The notes beneath the pieces were generated by a model. It was not told the DNA's origin and ran no database searches. It was given only the letters and a program-made list of their open reading frames with translations. From contig NZ_JAGIPZ010000001.1 of NCBI RefSeq assembly GCF_017814915.1, positions 327,892-391,891 of the forward strand: 64,000 bases of DNA, read 5' to 3'. The translations under genes were made by a program, and so were the position numbers. The stretch is from Herbaspirillum sp. LeCh32-8. GTDB lineage: Bacteria; Pseudomonadota; Gammaproteobacteria; Burkholderiales; Burkholderiaceae_D. Positions 43,613 to 54,659 of this stretch are shown here, piece after piece (the stretch's first letter is position 1; each line of letters starts with the position of its first letter).

Positions 43613-44377
43613 TCAATCCGCCAGCAGCAGGAACACTGTCGGCTTCTTGTGAAAATCCGGCCCCTTGCCGGCCGCCAGCGCCGCCTTCCACTGTGCCGCC
43701 GTCTGCGTGCGCACCGATTCGGAGGGCAGGCTGAGGTCGGTGGCCACACTGAGCAGCGTGTTGGCCTGGCAATGGTTGGCCAGCGCTTCCAGCATGGCGG
43801 CATTGCGGTAGGGCGTCTCGATGAGCAGTTGGGTCTGCTTTTCCTTGCGCGAGCGGTCTTCCAGATGCCTGATGCGCTTGCCGCGGGCGTCGGCGTCGGT
43901 GGGAAGATAACCGTTGAAGGCAAAACTCTGGCCGTTCAGGCCGCTGGCCATCACCGCCAGCAGGAGCGAGGACGGGCCGACCAGTGGGCGCACCTGGATG
44001 CCGCGCTGATGCGCCAGGCGCACCAGGTTGGCGCCGGGATCGGCCACGGCGGGCACGCCGGCTTCCGAGATCAAGCCGCCGTCGCGGCCTTCAAGAATCG
44101 GCGCCAGCAAGGCAGGCAGGGCGGCGGCATCGGTGTTGACGTTGAGTTCGGCGATGCCGATTTCCTGGATGGGCTTGGCCAGCGGCTGGCGACTGCCCAG
44201 CAGCTTCAGGAAGGCGCGCGTGGTCTTGGCATTTTCTGCCACGAAGTAATCCAGGCGCGCGGCGATGGCTTGCACCTCGCGCGGGATGATGGCGTCCAGC
44301 GGATGCGATGCGCTGTCGTCGGCCGGCGGTTCGGTCGGGCCGAGGGTGTTGGGAATCAGATAAAGAATGCCCGGCAT
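43613..44377 (-). CDS. RsmI-like tetrapyrrole-methylase-fold methyltransferase
   Basis: 254 residues of the TP_methylase fold, close to RsmI (16S rRNA C1402 2'-O-methyltransferase) but of the short paralogous branch. It starts MPGILYLIPNTLGP rather than with the GTLYxVATPIGN of true RsmI. Conserved pieces: DYFVAENAKTTRAFLKLLGS, LISEAGVPAVADPGANLVRL and VGPSSLLLAVMASGLNGQSF. Target RNA or other substrate uncertain. Start at 44377 by family; ribosome site weak. Faces sppA across a repeat element. Confidence 0.85.
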   Translation of the reverse strand: MPGILYLIPNTLGPTEPPADDSASHPLDAIIPREVQAIAARLDYFVAENAKTTRAFLKLLGSRQPLAKPIQEIGIAELNVNTDAAALPALLAPILEGRDGGLISEAGVPAVADPGANLVRLAHQRGIQVRPLVGPSSLLLAVMASGLNGQSFAFNGYLPTDADARGKRIRHLEDRSRKEKQTQLLIETPYRNAAMLEALANHCQANTLLSVATDLSLPSESVRTQTAAQWKAALAAGKGPDFHKKPTVFLLLAD

Positions 44378-44520
44378 GGGAATCGAGTTGGATAAATTGT
44401 ATAAAATAATATTTTCGCCGTGCATGGCGCCGGCAATATCGCCATTTTACAGGCTGCAAGCGGCTTGGCGGGCGATGAAGCCTTGCGCCGGGCGCGACAG
44501 TGGCCGGTACGGCGCACAAG

Positions 44521-44554
44521 GTGTCATTAAACGGTCATGCAAGCCGATTATCTT
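44521..44554 (+). promoter_or_regulatory. Pho box and -10 of ppx
   Basis: GTGTCATTAAACGGTCAT (44521-44538) matches 15 of 18 positions of the E. coli Pho box consensus (two 7-bp repeats, 4-bp spacer). A TATCTT -10 starts 10 bp downstream, the usual spacing in PhoB-activated promoters, where the box replaces the -35. Confidence 0.7.
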
Positions 44555-44640
44555 GTCTGTACGGCCACATGCAGCGGGTTAAATTGTTTAGTATTTTTGA
44601 TGTCCGGAACGCAAGCCGGATTGACCTCGGAAGGGAATGA

Positions 44641-46098
44641 ATGTTCGCAGCGGTAGACCTCGGTTCCAACAGCTTTCGCCTGCATATCGGCAAATATGAG
44701 GACGGCAGCATCCGCGTCATCAAGAGCGCGCGCGACCCCATTCGCCTTGCAGCCGGCATCGACAAAAGCGGCAACCTGACCGAGCAGGCCTGCAAGACGG
44801 CGATCGATTCGCTCACGCGTTTTCGCGCCATCCTGCGCGACTATTCCCTGTCGGCCGTGCGCGTGGTGGCGACCAACACCCTGCGCGTGGCCAAGAACGC
44901 GCATGAGCTGCTGCCCGAACTGGAGCGCGCCATCGGCTATCCGGTGGAAATCATCTCCGGCGAGGAAGAGGGCCGGCTGATCTTCATGGGCGTGGCCGGC
45001 GTGCTGGCCGATCCGCAGGAAGAGCGCATGGTGATCGACATCGGCGGCGGCTCCACCGAAGTGGCGCGCGGCCTGGGCGGGCATATCCGCCATGTGGAGT
45101 CGTTCGGCATCGGCACCGTCAACCAGAGCCTGGTCTTCTTCCCCGATGGCGCCATCACCGCCGCAGCGTTCGAGCGCGCCATCATTTCCGCGCGCTCGCA
45201 CGTCGAGGATGCGGTGCACCTGTTCAGCTTCGATGACAGCGTCAACGTGTACGGTTCGTCCGGCACCATGCGCGCCATCGCCGACACCATCGAGCGCAAC
45301 GCCATGGGCGACGGCCGCGTCACGCTGCCCAGCCTGGAAGACTTGATGCAGCGCCTGATCGACTTCGGCCACGTCAGCCGGATCGAGCTGGACGGCATGA
45401 AGCCCGATCGCGCCGGCGTGATCATGGGCGGCCTGGCGGTGCTGATCGGCTTTATGCAGGAGTTCGGCATCGAGGTCATCACGCCGGTGGAAGCCGGCCT
45501 GCGCATGGGCGTGATGTGGGATCTGCAGTTGCGCGCCACCCAGGCCGACCGGCGCGAACTGGCGGTGGAGGATTTCGCGCGCCGCTTCCATGTGGATGCC
45601 GCACGCGCGCACAGCGTCGCCGAGACCGCGCTGGGCTTTTTCCAGCTGTTGAAGCCGGCTACCGATTCCTATGCGCGCTACCTGTACTGGAGCGCTTTGC
45701 TGCACGAGACCGGCCTGGTGGTGTCGCCCACCGGTTATCACAAGCACTCGGCTTACATGATCGCCAATGCCGACTTGCCGGGCTTCACCACCCGCGAGCA
45801 GCGCCTGATGAGCACGTTGATCCTGGGCCAGAAGGGCAACCTGAAAAAGCTGGGCGAGATGCTGGCCGACGTCGACTTCGCCAAGGCCATCCTGGCGATG
45901 CGCCTGGCGGTGATGTTCATGCACTCGCACATCGCGCTGGACCTGGACAAGGTGAAGGTCAAGCTCAAGAACAAGATCGACCTGGAAGTGCGCCGCGATT
46001 ACATCAAGGAACACCCCAGCATCGATTTCTGGTTCCAGAAGGAGCAGGAGTGGTGGGCCGGTATCGGCGTCGAGTTCGGCGTGAAAGTGCTGGCCTGA
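44641..46098 (+). CDS. ppx: Exopolyphosphatase (Ppx/GppA family)
   Basis: 485 residues. Hydrolyses terminal phosphates from polyphosphate; some relatives also act on pppGpp. The ASKHA fold starts AAVDLGSNSFRLHIGKYEDG, then ATNTLRVAKN, ISGEEEGRLIFMGVAGVL and VIDIGGGSTEVARG (phosphate and metal site). The C-terminal HD-like domain includes LHETGLVVSPTGYHKHSAYM. ATG at 44641 follows GGAAGGGA. No ppk gene is adjacent. Behind a Pho-box promoter, so probably phosphate-starvation induced. Confidence 0.94.
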   Translation: MFAAVDLGSNSFRLHIGKYEDGSIRVIKSARDPIRLAAGIDKSGNLTEQACKTAIDSLTRFRAILRDYSLSAVRVVATNTLRVAKNAHELLPELERAIGYPVEIISGEEEGRLIFMGVAGVLADPQEERMVIDIGGGSTEVARGLGGHIRHVESFGIGTVNQSLVFFPDGAITAAAFERAIISARSHVEDAVHLFSFDDSVNVYGSSGTMRAIADTIERNAMGDGRVTLPSLEDLMQRLIDFGHVSRIELDGMKPDRAGVIMGGLAVLIGFMQEFGIEVITPVEAGLRMGVMWDLQLRATQADRRELAVEDFARRFHVDAARAHSVAETALGFFQLLKPATDSYARYLYWSALLHETGLVVSPTGYHKHSAYMIANADLPGFTTREQRLMSTLILGQKGNLKKLGEMLADVDFAKAILAMRLAVMFMHSHIALDLDKVKVKLKNKIDLEVRRDYIKEHPSIDFWFQKEQEWWAGIGVEFGVKVLA

Positions 46099-46121
46099 GC
46101 TGCCCGCCTGCCCGATGAAAG

Positions 46122-46154
46122 TACCCCGGCCGATATCGTCCGGGGTATTTTTTT
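46122..46154 (+). terminator. Terminator after ppx
   Basis: TACCCCGG / CCGGGGTA stem followed by seven T, 23 bp past the stop. Confidence 0.87.
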
Positions 46155-46180
46155 GTCCCGGGTCCTCCTGTACATCGTTT

Positions 46181-46211
46181 AAATGATAATCCTTCTTATC
46201 TGTGATATAGT
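46181..46211 (+). promoter_or_regulatory. Fur-like box with overlapping -10 for the fbpA-type gene
   Basis: AAATGATAATCCTTCTTATC at 46181-46200 contains a perfect TGATAAT half site and matches about 13 of 19 positions of the Fur consensus. TATAGT at 46206-46211 is a plausible -10, so bound Fur would block the promoter. The gene begins 200 bp downstream. Confidence 0.55.
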
Positions 46212-46411
46212 CGCATCCGGTTTTTGAAACCGCATATCCAGAACAAGGCATCGAACGATGCCGCCAACGCGAACGCGCAGGAAGCTTCGTCCTGTCGCCG
46301 CCCCGGTCGGAAATACGCTGCATCCCCGGACCGCCGCCCGCGCCAAAAAAAGAAGCCCGTCTACACCACCGTAGCCCGCGGCATTCATCAATTTTTGGAA
46401 AAGGATGGTCC

Positions 46412-47446
46412 ATGTTCTCTCGTCAACTCGTGGTCGGCGCCTTGCTGGCCGGCACCGCGCTGTCTTCCGTCGCCCAGGAGAAGGTGCTCAACCTGTACTC
46501 GGCGCGTCACTATCAGACTGACGAAGCCCTCTATGCCGACTTCACCAAGAGCACCGGCATCAAGATCAACCGCATCGACGGCGACGACGCCGGCATCCTT
46601 GCGCGCCTGAAGAGCGAAGGCGCGTCCAGTCCGGCCGACGTGATCCTGCTGGTGGACGCCGCGCGGCTGTGGAAGGCGCAGAGCGACGGCCTGTTCCAGC
46701 CGATCAAGTCCAAGCTGCTGGACGAGCGTATCCCGGCCCAGCTGCACAGCAAGGAGGGCAGCGACGGCGCGCAATGGTTCGGCTTCTCGACCCGCGCCCG
46801 CGTGATCGTCTACAACAAGGCCAACATCAAGCCGGAAGACGTGGACACCTACGAGTCGCTGGCCGACCCCAAGAACAAGGGCAAGCTGTGCACCCGCAGC
46901 GGCTCGCACCCCTACAACGTCTCGCTGTTCGGCGCGCTGCTGGAGCATAACGGTGCCGCCAAGACCGAGGAAGTCCTGAAGGGCATGGTCGCCAATCAGG
47001 CGCGCCAGCCGGTGGGCGGCGATACCGACCAGATCAAGGCGGTCGGTTCGGGCGAGTGCGGCGTGGCCATTTCCAACTCCTACTACGTGGCGCGCCTGCT
47101 GCGCTCCACCAAGCCGGAAGACGTGGCGCTGATGGACAAGGTCGGCATCGTCTGGCCCAACCAGAAGAGCTACGGCGCGCACGTGAACATCGCCGGCGCA
47201 GGGGTGGCCAAGCATGCGCCGCACAAGGCCGAGGCCGTGCAGTTCCTGGAATACCTGGCCGGCGACAAGGCCCAGCGCTACTTCGCGGAAGGCAACAATG
47301 AATGGCCGGCGGTGGCCAGCGTGAAGACCGAGAACCCGGCGCTGCTGAAGATGGGTTCCTTCAAGGCCGAAGTGATCAACGTTGGCGCGGTCGGCGCCAA
47401 CCAGCAGAAGGTGCTGCAGATGCTGGACCGCGTCGGCTACAAGTGA
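46412..47446 (+). CDS. Ferric iron ABC transporter substrate-binding protein (FbpA/FutA type)
   Basis: 344 residues. Signal peptide 1-21 (LLAGTALSSVA-QE). The mature start KVLNLYSARHYQTDEALYAD is typical of FbpA/FutA periplasmic Fe(III)-binding proteins. The two-Tyr iron motif is in GVAISNSYYVARLLRS, and PADVILLVDAARLWKAQ is a family block. No permease or ATPase gene is adjacent, so it must use one encoded elsewhere. The 200-bp leader follows a Fur-like site, consistent with induction under iron limitation. Confidence 0.9.
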   Translation: MFSRQLVVGALLAGTALSSVAQEKVLNLYSARHYQTDEALYADFTKSTGIKINRIDGDDAGILARLKSEGASSPADVILLVDAARLWKAQSDGLFQPIKSKLLDERIPAQLHSKEGSDGAQWFGFSTRARVIVYNKANIKPEDVDTYESLADPKNKGKLCTRSGSHPYNVSLFGALLEHNGAAKTEEVLKGMVANQARQPVGGDTDQIKAVGSGECGVAISNSYYVARLLRSTKPEDVALMDKVGIVWPNQKSYGAHVNIAGAGVAKHAPHKAEAVQFLEYLAGDKAQRYFAEGNNEWPAVASVKTENPALLKMGSFKAEVINVGAVGANQQKVLQMLDRVGYK

Positions 47447-47522
47447 CGCGCTGCGCCTGACGCCGTGAGGCGGTGTCCGTCGGGTCCGGGTCCGGCGGTG
47501 CCGCTTGCGGCGGGCAAGGGAT

Positions 47523-47560
47523 GGCCGGCATTCGCTGCGTGCGGATGCCGGCCGTTTTTA
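47523..47560 (+). terminator. Terminator after the iron-binding protein gene
   Basis: GGCCGGCAT / ATGCCGGCC stem with a 13-base loop and GTTTTTATT tail. Confidence 0.8.
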
Positions 47561-47585
47561 TTGCGGGGCCGATGACGCCGATGAA

Positions 47586-48740
47586 TCAGCGCGGCGGGTC
47601 GCGGAAGGGATTGCGCTCGTTGAGCTCGCCCAGATAATCATCGATGCCGCCTTCCTCGCGCTGCAGGAAATGCTCGACCGCGTCATAGAAGCCAGGATGG
47701 GCCAGCCAGTGCGCCGACCAGGTCTTCTGTGGCAGAAAGCCGCGCGCCATCTTGTGCTCGCCCTGAGCGCCGCCTTCGAACCAGGCGATTTTCTGCTCGA
47801 TGCAAAACTCCAGCGGCTGGTAATAGGCGGTCTCGAAGTGCAGGCAGGGGACGTGCTCCAGCGCGCCCCAGTAGCGGCCGTAGAGGGTGTCGCGGTCGTA
47901 CACCGTGAGCGAGCTGGCGATGGCGTGGCCGTCGCGCTGGGCCACGGTCAGCAGCAGGTTCTGCGGCATCGTCGCGCCGATGCGCAGGAAGAAGTCCAGG
48001 TTGAGGTAGGGCGTGGAATAGTGGTCGGAGTAGGTGTGCCGATAGCAGCGGTTAAAGAAGCGCCAGTGCGCTTCGGTGATGTCCGCCCCGCGCAGCCGGT
48101 GAAAGCGCACGCCTTGCTCGCTCACCTTGCGCCGCTCGGCCAGGATGTTCTTGCGCTTCTTGCGGTCCAGCGTGGCGGCGAATTCGTCGAAGCTGGCGTA
48201 GCCCTCGTTATGCCAGTGGAACTGCACCCCGCTGCGCAGCAGGAAGCCGGCCTCGGCCAGCGCCTCGGCCTGTTCCGGCGGCGGGTAGAGCACGTGGGTG
48301 GAAGAGAACTGCTGCTCGTGCTCCTGGTCCTGCTGCAAGGCCTGCAATGCTGCCACCAGCGCCGCGCGGGCTTGGGCGTCGACCGCTAGCAGCCGGCTGC
48401 CGCGCACCGGGGTGAACGGAATCGCCGACAGCAGCTTGGGGTAGTAGGGCACGCCATGGCGTTGGTAGGCCTCGGCCCAGGCCCAGTCAAACACGTACTC
48501 GCCGTAGGAGTGGAATTTCTGGTACAGCGGCAGCGCCGCGACCAGCGCCTGGCCCTGCCAGACGGTGAGGTAATGCGGCTGCCAGCCGGTCTCGGCGCAG
48601 GCCGAGCCGCTCTCGTGCAGCGCGTGCAAGAAAGCGTAGGACAGAAAAGGATTGGCTTCGTCCTGGGCGGCGACCAGGCCGTCCCAGCCGGGCTGGCCGA
48701 CTTCGGCCAGAGAAGAAACGATTCGCGTGCGATAATCCAT
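47586..48740 (-). CDS. GNAT-fold acyltransferase of the DUF482 (COG3146) family
   Basis: 384 residues. Family blocks are SSLAEVGQPGWDGLVAAQDE at the start, NPFLSYAFLHALHESGSA, HSYGEYVFDWAWAEAYQRHG, RKKRKNILAERRKVSEQGV, CYRHTYSDHYSTPYLNLDFF, LYGRYWGALEHVPCLHFETA and FEGGAQGEHKMARGFLP. It resembles FemX-like double-GNAT proteins; the reaction has not been established as far as I know. No signal peptide. ATG at 48740; an open frame continues far upstream on this strand but overlaps nadE and is an artefact. Divergent from nadE. Confidence 0.87.
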   Translation of the reverse strand: MDYRTRIVSSLAEVGQPGWDGLVAAQDEANPFLSYAFLHALHESGSACAETGWQPHYLTVWQGQALVAALPLYQKFHSYGEYVFDWAWAEAYQRHGVPYYPKLLSAIPFTPVRGSRLLAVDAQARAALVAALQALQQDQEHEQQFSSTHVLYPPPEQAEALAEAGFLLRSGVQFHWHNEGYASFDEFAATLDRKKRKNILAERRKVSEQGVRFHRLRGADITEAHWRFFNRCYRHTYSDHYSTPYLNLDFFLRIGATMPQNLLLTVAQRDGHAIASSLTVYDRDTLYGRYWGALEHVPCLHFETAYYQPLEFCIEQKIAWFEGGAQGEHKMARGFLPQKTWSAHWLAHPGFYDAVEHFLQREEGGIDDYLGELNERNPFRDPPR

Positions 48741-48881
48741 TGACTGCAATAGGTTGCGTGGCCTGCCTGTGCGAGGAGCGAACAGGCATTCTACGCAAAA
48801 TGAAAAGAACGCGTCGCCGTGATGCCGCGCCGGGCCATGGCTGCGGCAGGCGACGCAAGCACAAAGCAGAGAGCACGAAGC

Positions 48882-50936
48882 ATGCAAAGCGATTTCTTCA
48901 ATCTGTACAGCCATGGTTTCGCCCGCGTCGCGGTGGCGGTGCCCGACTGCAAGGTGGCCGATCCGGCCTACAACGCACAACGCACCATCGAGCTGGCCGA
49001 GCAGGCCGTGGCCGAGGGCGCAGTGCTGGTGTCCTTCCCCGAGCTGGGTTTGTCGGCCTACAGCTGCGAGGACCTGTTCCAGCAGCGCGCCTTGCTGGAT
49101 GCCTCGCTGCAGGCCCTGCAAAGCATCGTGGAGGCATCGGCGCGCCTGCCTGCGGCGCTGCTGGTGGGATTGCCGCTGAAGATCGAGCATCAGCTGTTCA
49201 ACTGCGCGGTGGTGGTGGCCGGCGGGCGTATCCAGGGCGTGGTGCCCAAGACCTATCTGCCCAACTACAGCGAATTCTACGAAGCGCGCCAGTTCAGCGC
49301 CGCCGATTGCGCCATCACGCGCCGCGTGCGCCTGCTGGGGCAGGAGGTGCCGTTCGGCAGCCTGGTGTTCGATATTGCCAACATCCCCGATTTGCGCTTC
49401 CACATCGAGATCTGCGAAGACGTCTGGGTGCCGATCCCGCCGTCGTCCTTCGCCGCGCTGGCCGGCGCTACGGTGCTGGTCAACCTGTCGGCCTCCAACG
49501 TCGTGGTCGGCAAGTCCGGCTACCGGCACCAGCTCGTATCGCAGCAGTCGGCGCGCTGCATGGCGGCTTACCTGTATTCCTCGGCCGGCAACGGCGAGTC
49601 CACCACCGACGTGGCCTGGGACGGCCAGGCCCTGATCTGCGAGAACGGCGAGCTGCTGGCCGAGTCCGAGCGCTTCGCCGACGGCGGTCATGTGATCTAT
49701 GCCGACATCGACCTTGAACGCCTGTCGCGCGAGCGCTTCCACCAGACCAGCTTCGGCCAGTCGGTGCGCCGCCATGCCGACGAAGTGCGCAAGTTCGAGG
49801 TGGTCGGCTTCGAGGTCGACGTGCCGGCGCAGAAGGCGCTGCCGTTGAAGCGCGCCGTGGCGCGTTTCCCTTACGTGCCGGCCAACGCCGAACAGCGCGA
49901 GCTGCGCTGCCGCGAGGTCTACAACATCCAGGTGCAGGCGCTGGTGCAGCGACTGTCCTCCAGCAACATCAAGAAGGTGGTGATCGGCGTGTCCGGCGGT
50001 TTGGACTCGACCCATGCGCTGCTGGTGTGCGCCAAGGCCATGGACAAGCTGGGCCTGCCGCGCGCCAATATCCTGGCCTACACCATGCCGGGCTTCGCCA
50101 CCAGCAGCCGCACGCTGGCGCAGGCGCACAAGCTGATGGAGCAGGTCGGCTGCAGCGCGCAGGAAATCGATATCCGCCCCAGCTGCGAACAGATGCTCAA
50201 AGACCTCGGCCATCCCTACGCCAACGGCGAGCCGGTCTACGACATCACCTTCGAGAACGTGCAGGCCGGCGAACGCACCAATCATTTGTTCCGCCTGGCC
50301 AACCACAACGGCGCCATCGTCATCGGCACCGGCGACCTGTCCGAGCTGGCGCTGGGCTGGTGCACCTATGGCGTGGGCGACCATATGTCGCACTACAACG
50401 TGAACGCCAGCGTGCCCAAGACCCTGATCACGCACCTGGTGCGCTGGGTGGCCGAATCGGCCTCGCTGGAGCTCAAGCATCCGGAAGTACTGATGCAGAT
50501 CCTGGAAACCGAGATCAGCCCCGAGCTGGTGCCGGGCAAGTCGGCCGGCGAGCCGGGCCAGCGCACCCAGGACTTCATCGGCCCTTACGAGTTGCAGGAT
50601 TTCAATCTGTACTACATCCTGCGCTACGGCTTCACGCCGGCCAAGGTGGCTTTCCTCGCGCACAGCGCCTGGCGCGACCGCCAAACCGGCCACTGGCCGG
50701 AAGGCCTGCACGGCGCGCATAACGAATACACGCTGGCGGAGATCAAGAAGAACCTGGGGATCTTCCTTTGGCGCTTCTTCAAGACCAGCCAGTTCAAGCG
50801 CTCCTGCGTGCCCAACGCGCCCAAGGTGGGCAGCGGCGGCTCGCTCTCGCCGCGCGGCGACTGGCGCGCCCCCAGCGATTCCGAGGCGACGGTGTGGATG
50901 GACGGGTTGGCCCGCATTCCTGACGAGCAATCCTGA
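48882..50936 (+). CDS. nadE: Glutamine-dependent NAD+ synthetase
   Basis: 684 residues. Two domains: an N-terminal glutaminase of the nitrilase fold (about 1-290) with the Glu-Lys-Cys triad in [35 protein letters not shown] and [11 protein letters not shown], and a C-terminal synthetase with the PP-loop [20 protein letters not shown] and [20 protein letters not shown]. It amidates deamido-NAD using glutamine. The ATG at 48882 ([18 protein letters not shown]) fits the family. glnB follows 254 bp later, as in Herbaspirillum. Confidence 0.96.
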   Translation: MQSDFFNLYSHGFARVAVAVPDCKVADPAYNAQRTIELAEQAVAEGAVLVSFPELGLSAYSCEDLFQQRALLDASLQALQSIVEASARLPAALLVGLPLKIEHQLFNCAVVVAGGRIQGVVPKTYLPNYSEFYEARQFSAADCAITRRVRLLGQEVPFGSLVFDIANIPDLRFHIEICEDVWVPIPPSSFAALAGATVLVNLSASNVVVGKSGYRHQLVSQQSARCMAAYLYSSAGNGESTTDVAWDGQALICENGELLAESERFADGGHVIYADIDLERLSRERFHQTSFGQSVRRHADEVRKFEVVGFEVDVPAQKALPLKRAVARFPYVPANAEQRELRCREVYNIQVQALVQRLSSSNIKKVVIGVSGGLDSTHALLVCAKAMDKLGLPRANILAYTMPGFATSSRTLAQAHKLMEQVGCSAQEIDIRPSCEQMLKDLGHPYANGEPVYDITFENVQAGERTNHLFRLANHNGAIVIGTGDLSELALGWCTYGVGDHMSHYNVNASVPKTLITHLVRWVAESASLELKHPEVLMQILETEISPELVPGKSAGEPGQRTQDFIGPYELQDFNLYYILRYGFTPAKVAFLAHSAWRDRQTGHWPEGLHGAHNEYTLAEIKKNLGIFLWRFFKTSQFKRSCVPNAPKVGSGGSLSPRGDWRAPSDSEATVWMDGLARIPDEQS

Positions 50937-51151
50937 CATCGCCATCGGCGCAATACTCGCCAAACGGCGTTTTTTACGCCGCATCCTGCCATTCCGGGTT
51001 GAAAGAGCGCGGCGGCTGCCTGACAATGCGAAGGTAGGCGCGTGCCGGATTTGATCCAGTGGCCCCGCGCCTCGGGACAAGATCGTGTCTGCACCGGCAG
51101 CAGTGCAAAAGCGGAAGAAAATTTATAAGTTGCCAGTAAATTTTTAGTTAA

Positions 51152-51529
<378 letters not shown>

Positions 51530-51532
51530 TCG

Positions 51533-51562
51533 AAACCGGCCTTTCGGCCGGTTTTTTGTTTT
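51533..51562 (+). terminator. Terminator after glnB
   Basis: AAACCGGCC / GGCCGGTTT stem with a TTTC loop and T tail immediately after the stop. Confidence 0.9.
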
Positions 51563-51636
51563 CCGCGTCCTTCTTTACCCCCCGTTCGGCAAGACGGTTG
51601 TGCTGCGCAGGCAGCGAAACTTGCAATGGGGGCGTC

Positions 51637-52821
51637 ATGCCGACAAGTGGCATCTGGGAGGGCCGTGCGCCGGCGCGCGCGGGCAGGAGTTTGATCGCGG
51701 CGGTCGGATTGTGGCTGGCGGTCATGGTGGCGGCACCACCGGCCCATGCCGAGCCGGGCATCTTTCCTGATCGCGTCGTCATCGGTCAATCGACCGCGCT
51801 TACCGGACGGCTGAGTTCAATGGTCACGCCGTGCTTCGTCGGCGCCAAGGCCTACTTTTCCGAAGTCAACGCCCAGGGCGGCGTCTACGGTCGCCGCATC
51901 GAGCTGCAAACGCGCGATGACGCCAACAGCGCCCGTCAAGCCCAAGACAATACCGAGGCCTTCATCCGCAGCGGCGCGATCTTCGCCTTGTTTGGATACG
52001 GCGGCTGGGTCGGTTCGGAAGCCGCGTTAACGTTGGCGACCAAGGCGCGTATACCTTTCCTGTTTCCGTGCAGCGGCGCATTGCCGCTCTACGACGACTT
52101 CAACCGCTACGTATTTACGATACGCGCCAGCTATCTGCAGGAATATCTCCGCCTGTTTCACCTTTTCGAGCGTTTCGGCGTCAAGCGCGTGACGGCGATT
52201 TATCAGAAGCAAAGCGAAGGCGAGCGCGTGCTCGCCGAGGTCCAGCGCCATACGAGGGGCAGTGGCATCGTTGTGAACAAGATCGGCGCCACCGTTACCA
52301 GCGACTTCCACACGATAGCCCGGCAGATGATGCTGCAAAGCCCGGACGGCGTGTTGCTGGTCAACGGCAATTCGGCCATCAACGCAAGCATAGTGCGCAG
52401 CCTGCGCGCAGCGGGTTATCTCGGCCGTTTCTTCGGCGCTTCTCCGATCGGCCAGAAGGCGCTGGCGGATGATCTGGGGCAGCGTTCGCGCGGCGTGGTC
52501 GTCACCCAGGTGGCGCCGTCGCCCTGGCATTTCTCGATGCCGCTGGTGGTCGAGTACCGGCGCCTGATGGCCGCTGCCGGCCTGAGTGAGCTGTCCTTCG
52601 GCAGCATGGAGGGCTTCATTGCCGCCCGTGTGTTCGTGGAGGCCTTGCGCCGCGCCGGCCCGCATCCGACGCGCGAGAAGCTGATCAAGGCGCTTGAGGG
52701 CATCAACGACGGCAACTATGCGCTCGGTGGCTTCGCCGTCAATTTCTCGCCGACCAATCACCACGGCAGCAGCTTCGTGGACGCCTCGTTGATGGCGGGT
52801 GACGCCACATTCGTCAACTGA
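51637..52821 (+). CDS. ABC transporter substrate-binding protein, branched-chain amino acid type
   Basis: 394 residues. Signal peptide with hydrophobic SLIAAVGLWLAVMVAAPPAHA (about 19-39). The mature part is a type I periplasmic-binding (LivJ-like, Peripla_BP_6) protein: VVIGQSTALTGRLSSMVTPC, GAKAYFSEVNAQGGVYGRRI, LQTRDDANSARQAQDNTEAF, IFALFGYGGWVGSEAALTLA. No permease or ATPase genes are near, so it may be a sensor or an orphan ligand-binding component. ATG at 51637 is preferred to an upstream frame because it precedes the signal peptide closely. Confidence 0.85.
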   Translation: MPTSGIWEGRAPARAGRSLIAAVGLWLAVMVAAPPAHAEPGIFPDRVVIGQSTALTGRLSSMVTPCFVGAKAYFSEVNAQGGVYGRRIELQTRDDANSARQAQDNTEAFIRSGAIFALFGYGGWVGSEAALTLATKARIPFLFPCSGALPLYDDFNRYVFTIRASYLQEYLRLFHLFERFGVKRVTAIYQKQSEGERVLAEVQRHTRGSGIVVNKIGATVTSDFHTIARQMMLQSPDGVLLVNGNSAINASIVRSLRAAGYLGRFFGASPIGQKALADDLGQRSRGVVVTQVAPSPWHFSMPLVVEYRRLMAAAGLSELSFGSMEGFIAARVFVEALRRAGPHPTREKLIKALEGINDGNYALGGFAVNFSPTNHHGSSFVDASLMAGDATFVN

Positions 52822-52858
52822 AGGGCGACCGCGCGTGACGCGCCCCGCTGTTCCATAG

Positions 52859-52879
52859 GCTGTGCCAGATTGGCACAGC
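52859..52879. promoter_or_regulatory. Palindrome: candidate upstream activator site for the aldehyde dehydrogenase operon
   Basis: GCTGTGCCA and TGGCACAGC form a perfect inverted repeat with a GAT spacer. Its centre lies 82 bp upstream of the -24 element at 52951, the usual distance for a sigma-54 activator site. Confidence 0.6.
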
Positions 52880-52949
52880 ATCGGCGCAACCGGATCAGGA
52901 CGGCCGGGCCTGCCATCGCGCAACGCCCGCAGCAGCAAGGCCGCGCGGC

Positions 52950-52964
52950 TGGCACGCCGCTTGC
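52950..52964 (+). promoter_or_regulatory. Sigma-54 promoter of the aldehyde dehydrogenase operon
   Basis: TGGCACGCCGCTTGC matches the sigma-54 consensus TGGCACR-N4-TTGC at every defined position, with GG and GC exactly 10 bp apart. Transcription should start near 52976, 75 bp before the ATG. Confidence 0.8.
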
Positions 52965-53050
52965 CCCATGTTGTCGTGAAGCCCTCGATGTCACCGGCGC
53001 AGGCCGGCCTTCGACAGGATTCCATTTCACAACCAAACGGAGACGACAAC

Positions 53051-54571
<1,521 letters not shown>

Positions 54572-54596
54572 TTGTTGTCTGTTCCAGTGCAGCTTC

Positions 54597-54633
54597 GGCG
54601 CCGGACCGCGTGGGCGGCCGGCGCCGTTTTTTC
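54597..54633 (+). terminator. Terminator-like hairpin between the aldehyde dehydrogenase and DUF779 genes
   Basis: GGCGCCGG / CCGGCGCC stem with a 13-base loop and GTTTTTTC tail. If active, it would make the DUF779 gene expressed at a lower level than the dehydrogenase. Confidence 0.7.
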
Positions 54634-54659
54634 ATGCAGGCAGAGGAGGGAGGCAAGCG

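Noticed and set aside
46224..46411. Small TTG-initiated frame, and a 38-codon ATG frame, in the leader of the iron-binding protein gene
   Set aside because: No ribosome site, and the first runs into the iron-binding gene in another frame. Kept only as a remark on the long leader.
50965..50981. CGGCGT-TTTTT-ACGCCG inverted repeat after nadE, as a terminator
   Set aside because: Short stem and no T tail after the stem; too weak to call.
48741..51080. A minus-strand frame continuing upstream of the DUF482 gene to give about 1164 residues
   Set aside because: It lies antisense to nadE, has no family resemblance there and a low-complexity composition; GC-rich DNA often gives such open antisense frames. 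The real start is the ATG at 48740.
52872..52885. A second GG-N10-GC pair inside the palindrome, as a sigma-54 promoter
   Set aside because: Only the GG and GC positions fit; the -12 element lacks TTGC. The site at 52950 matches completely.
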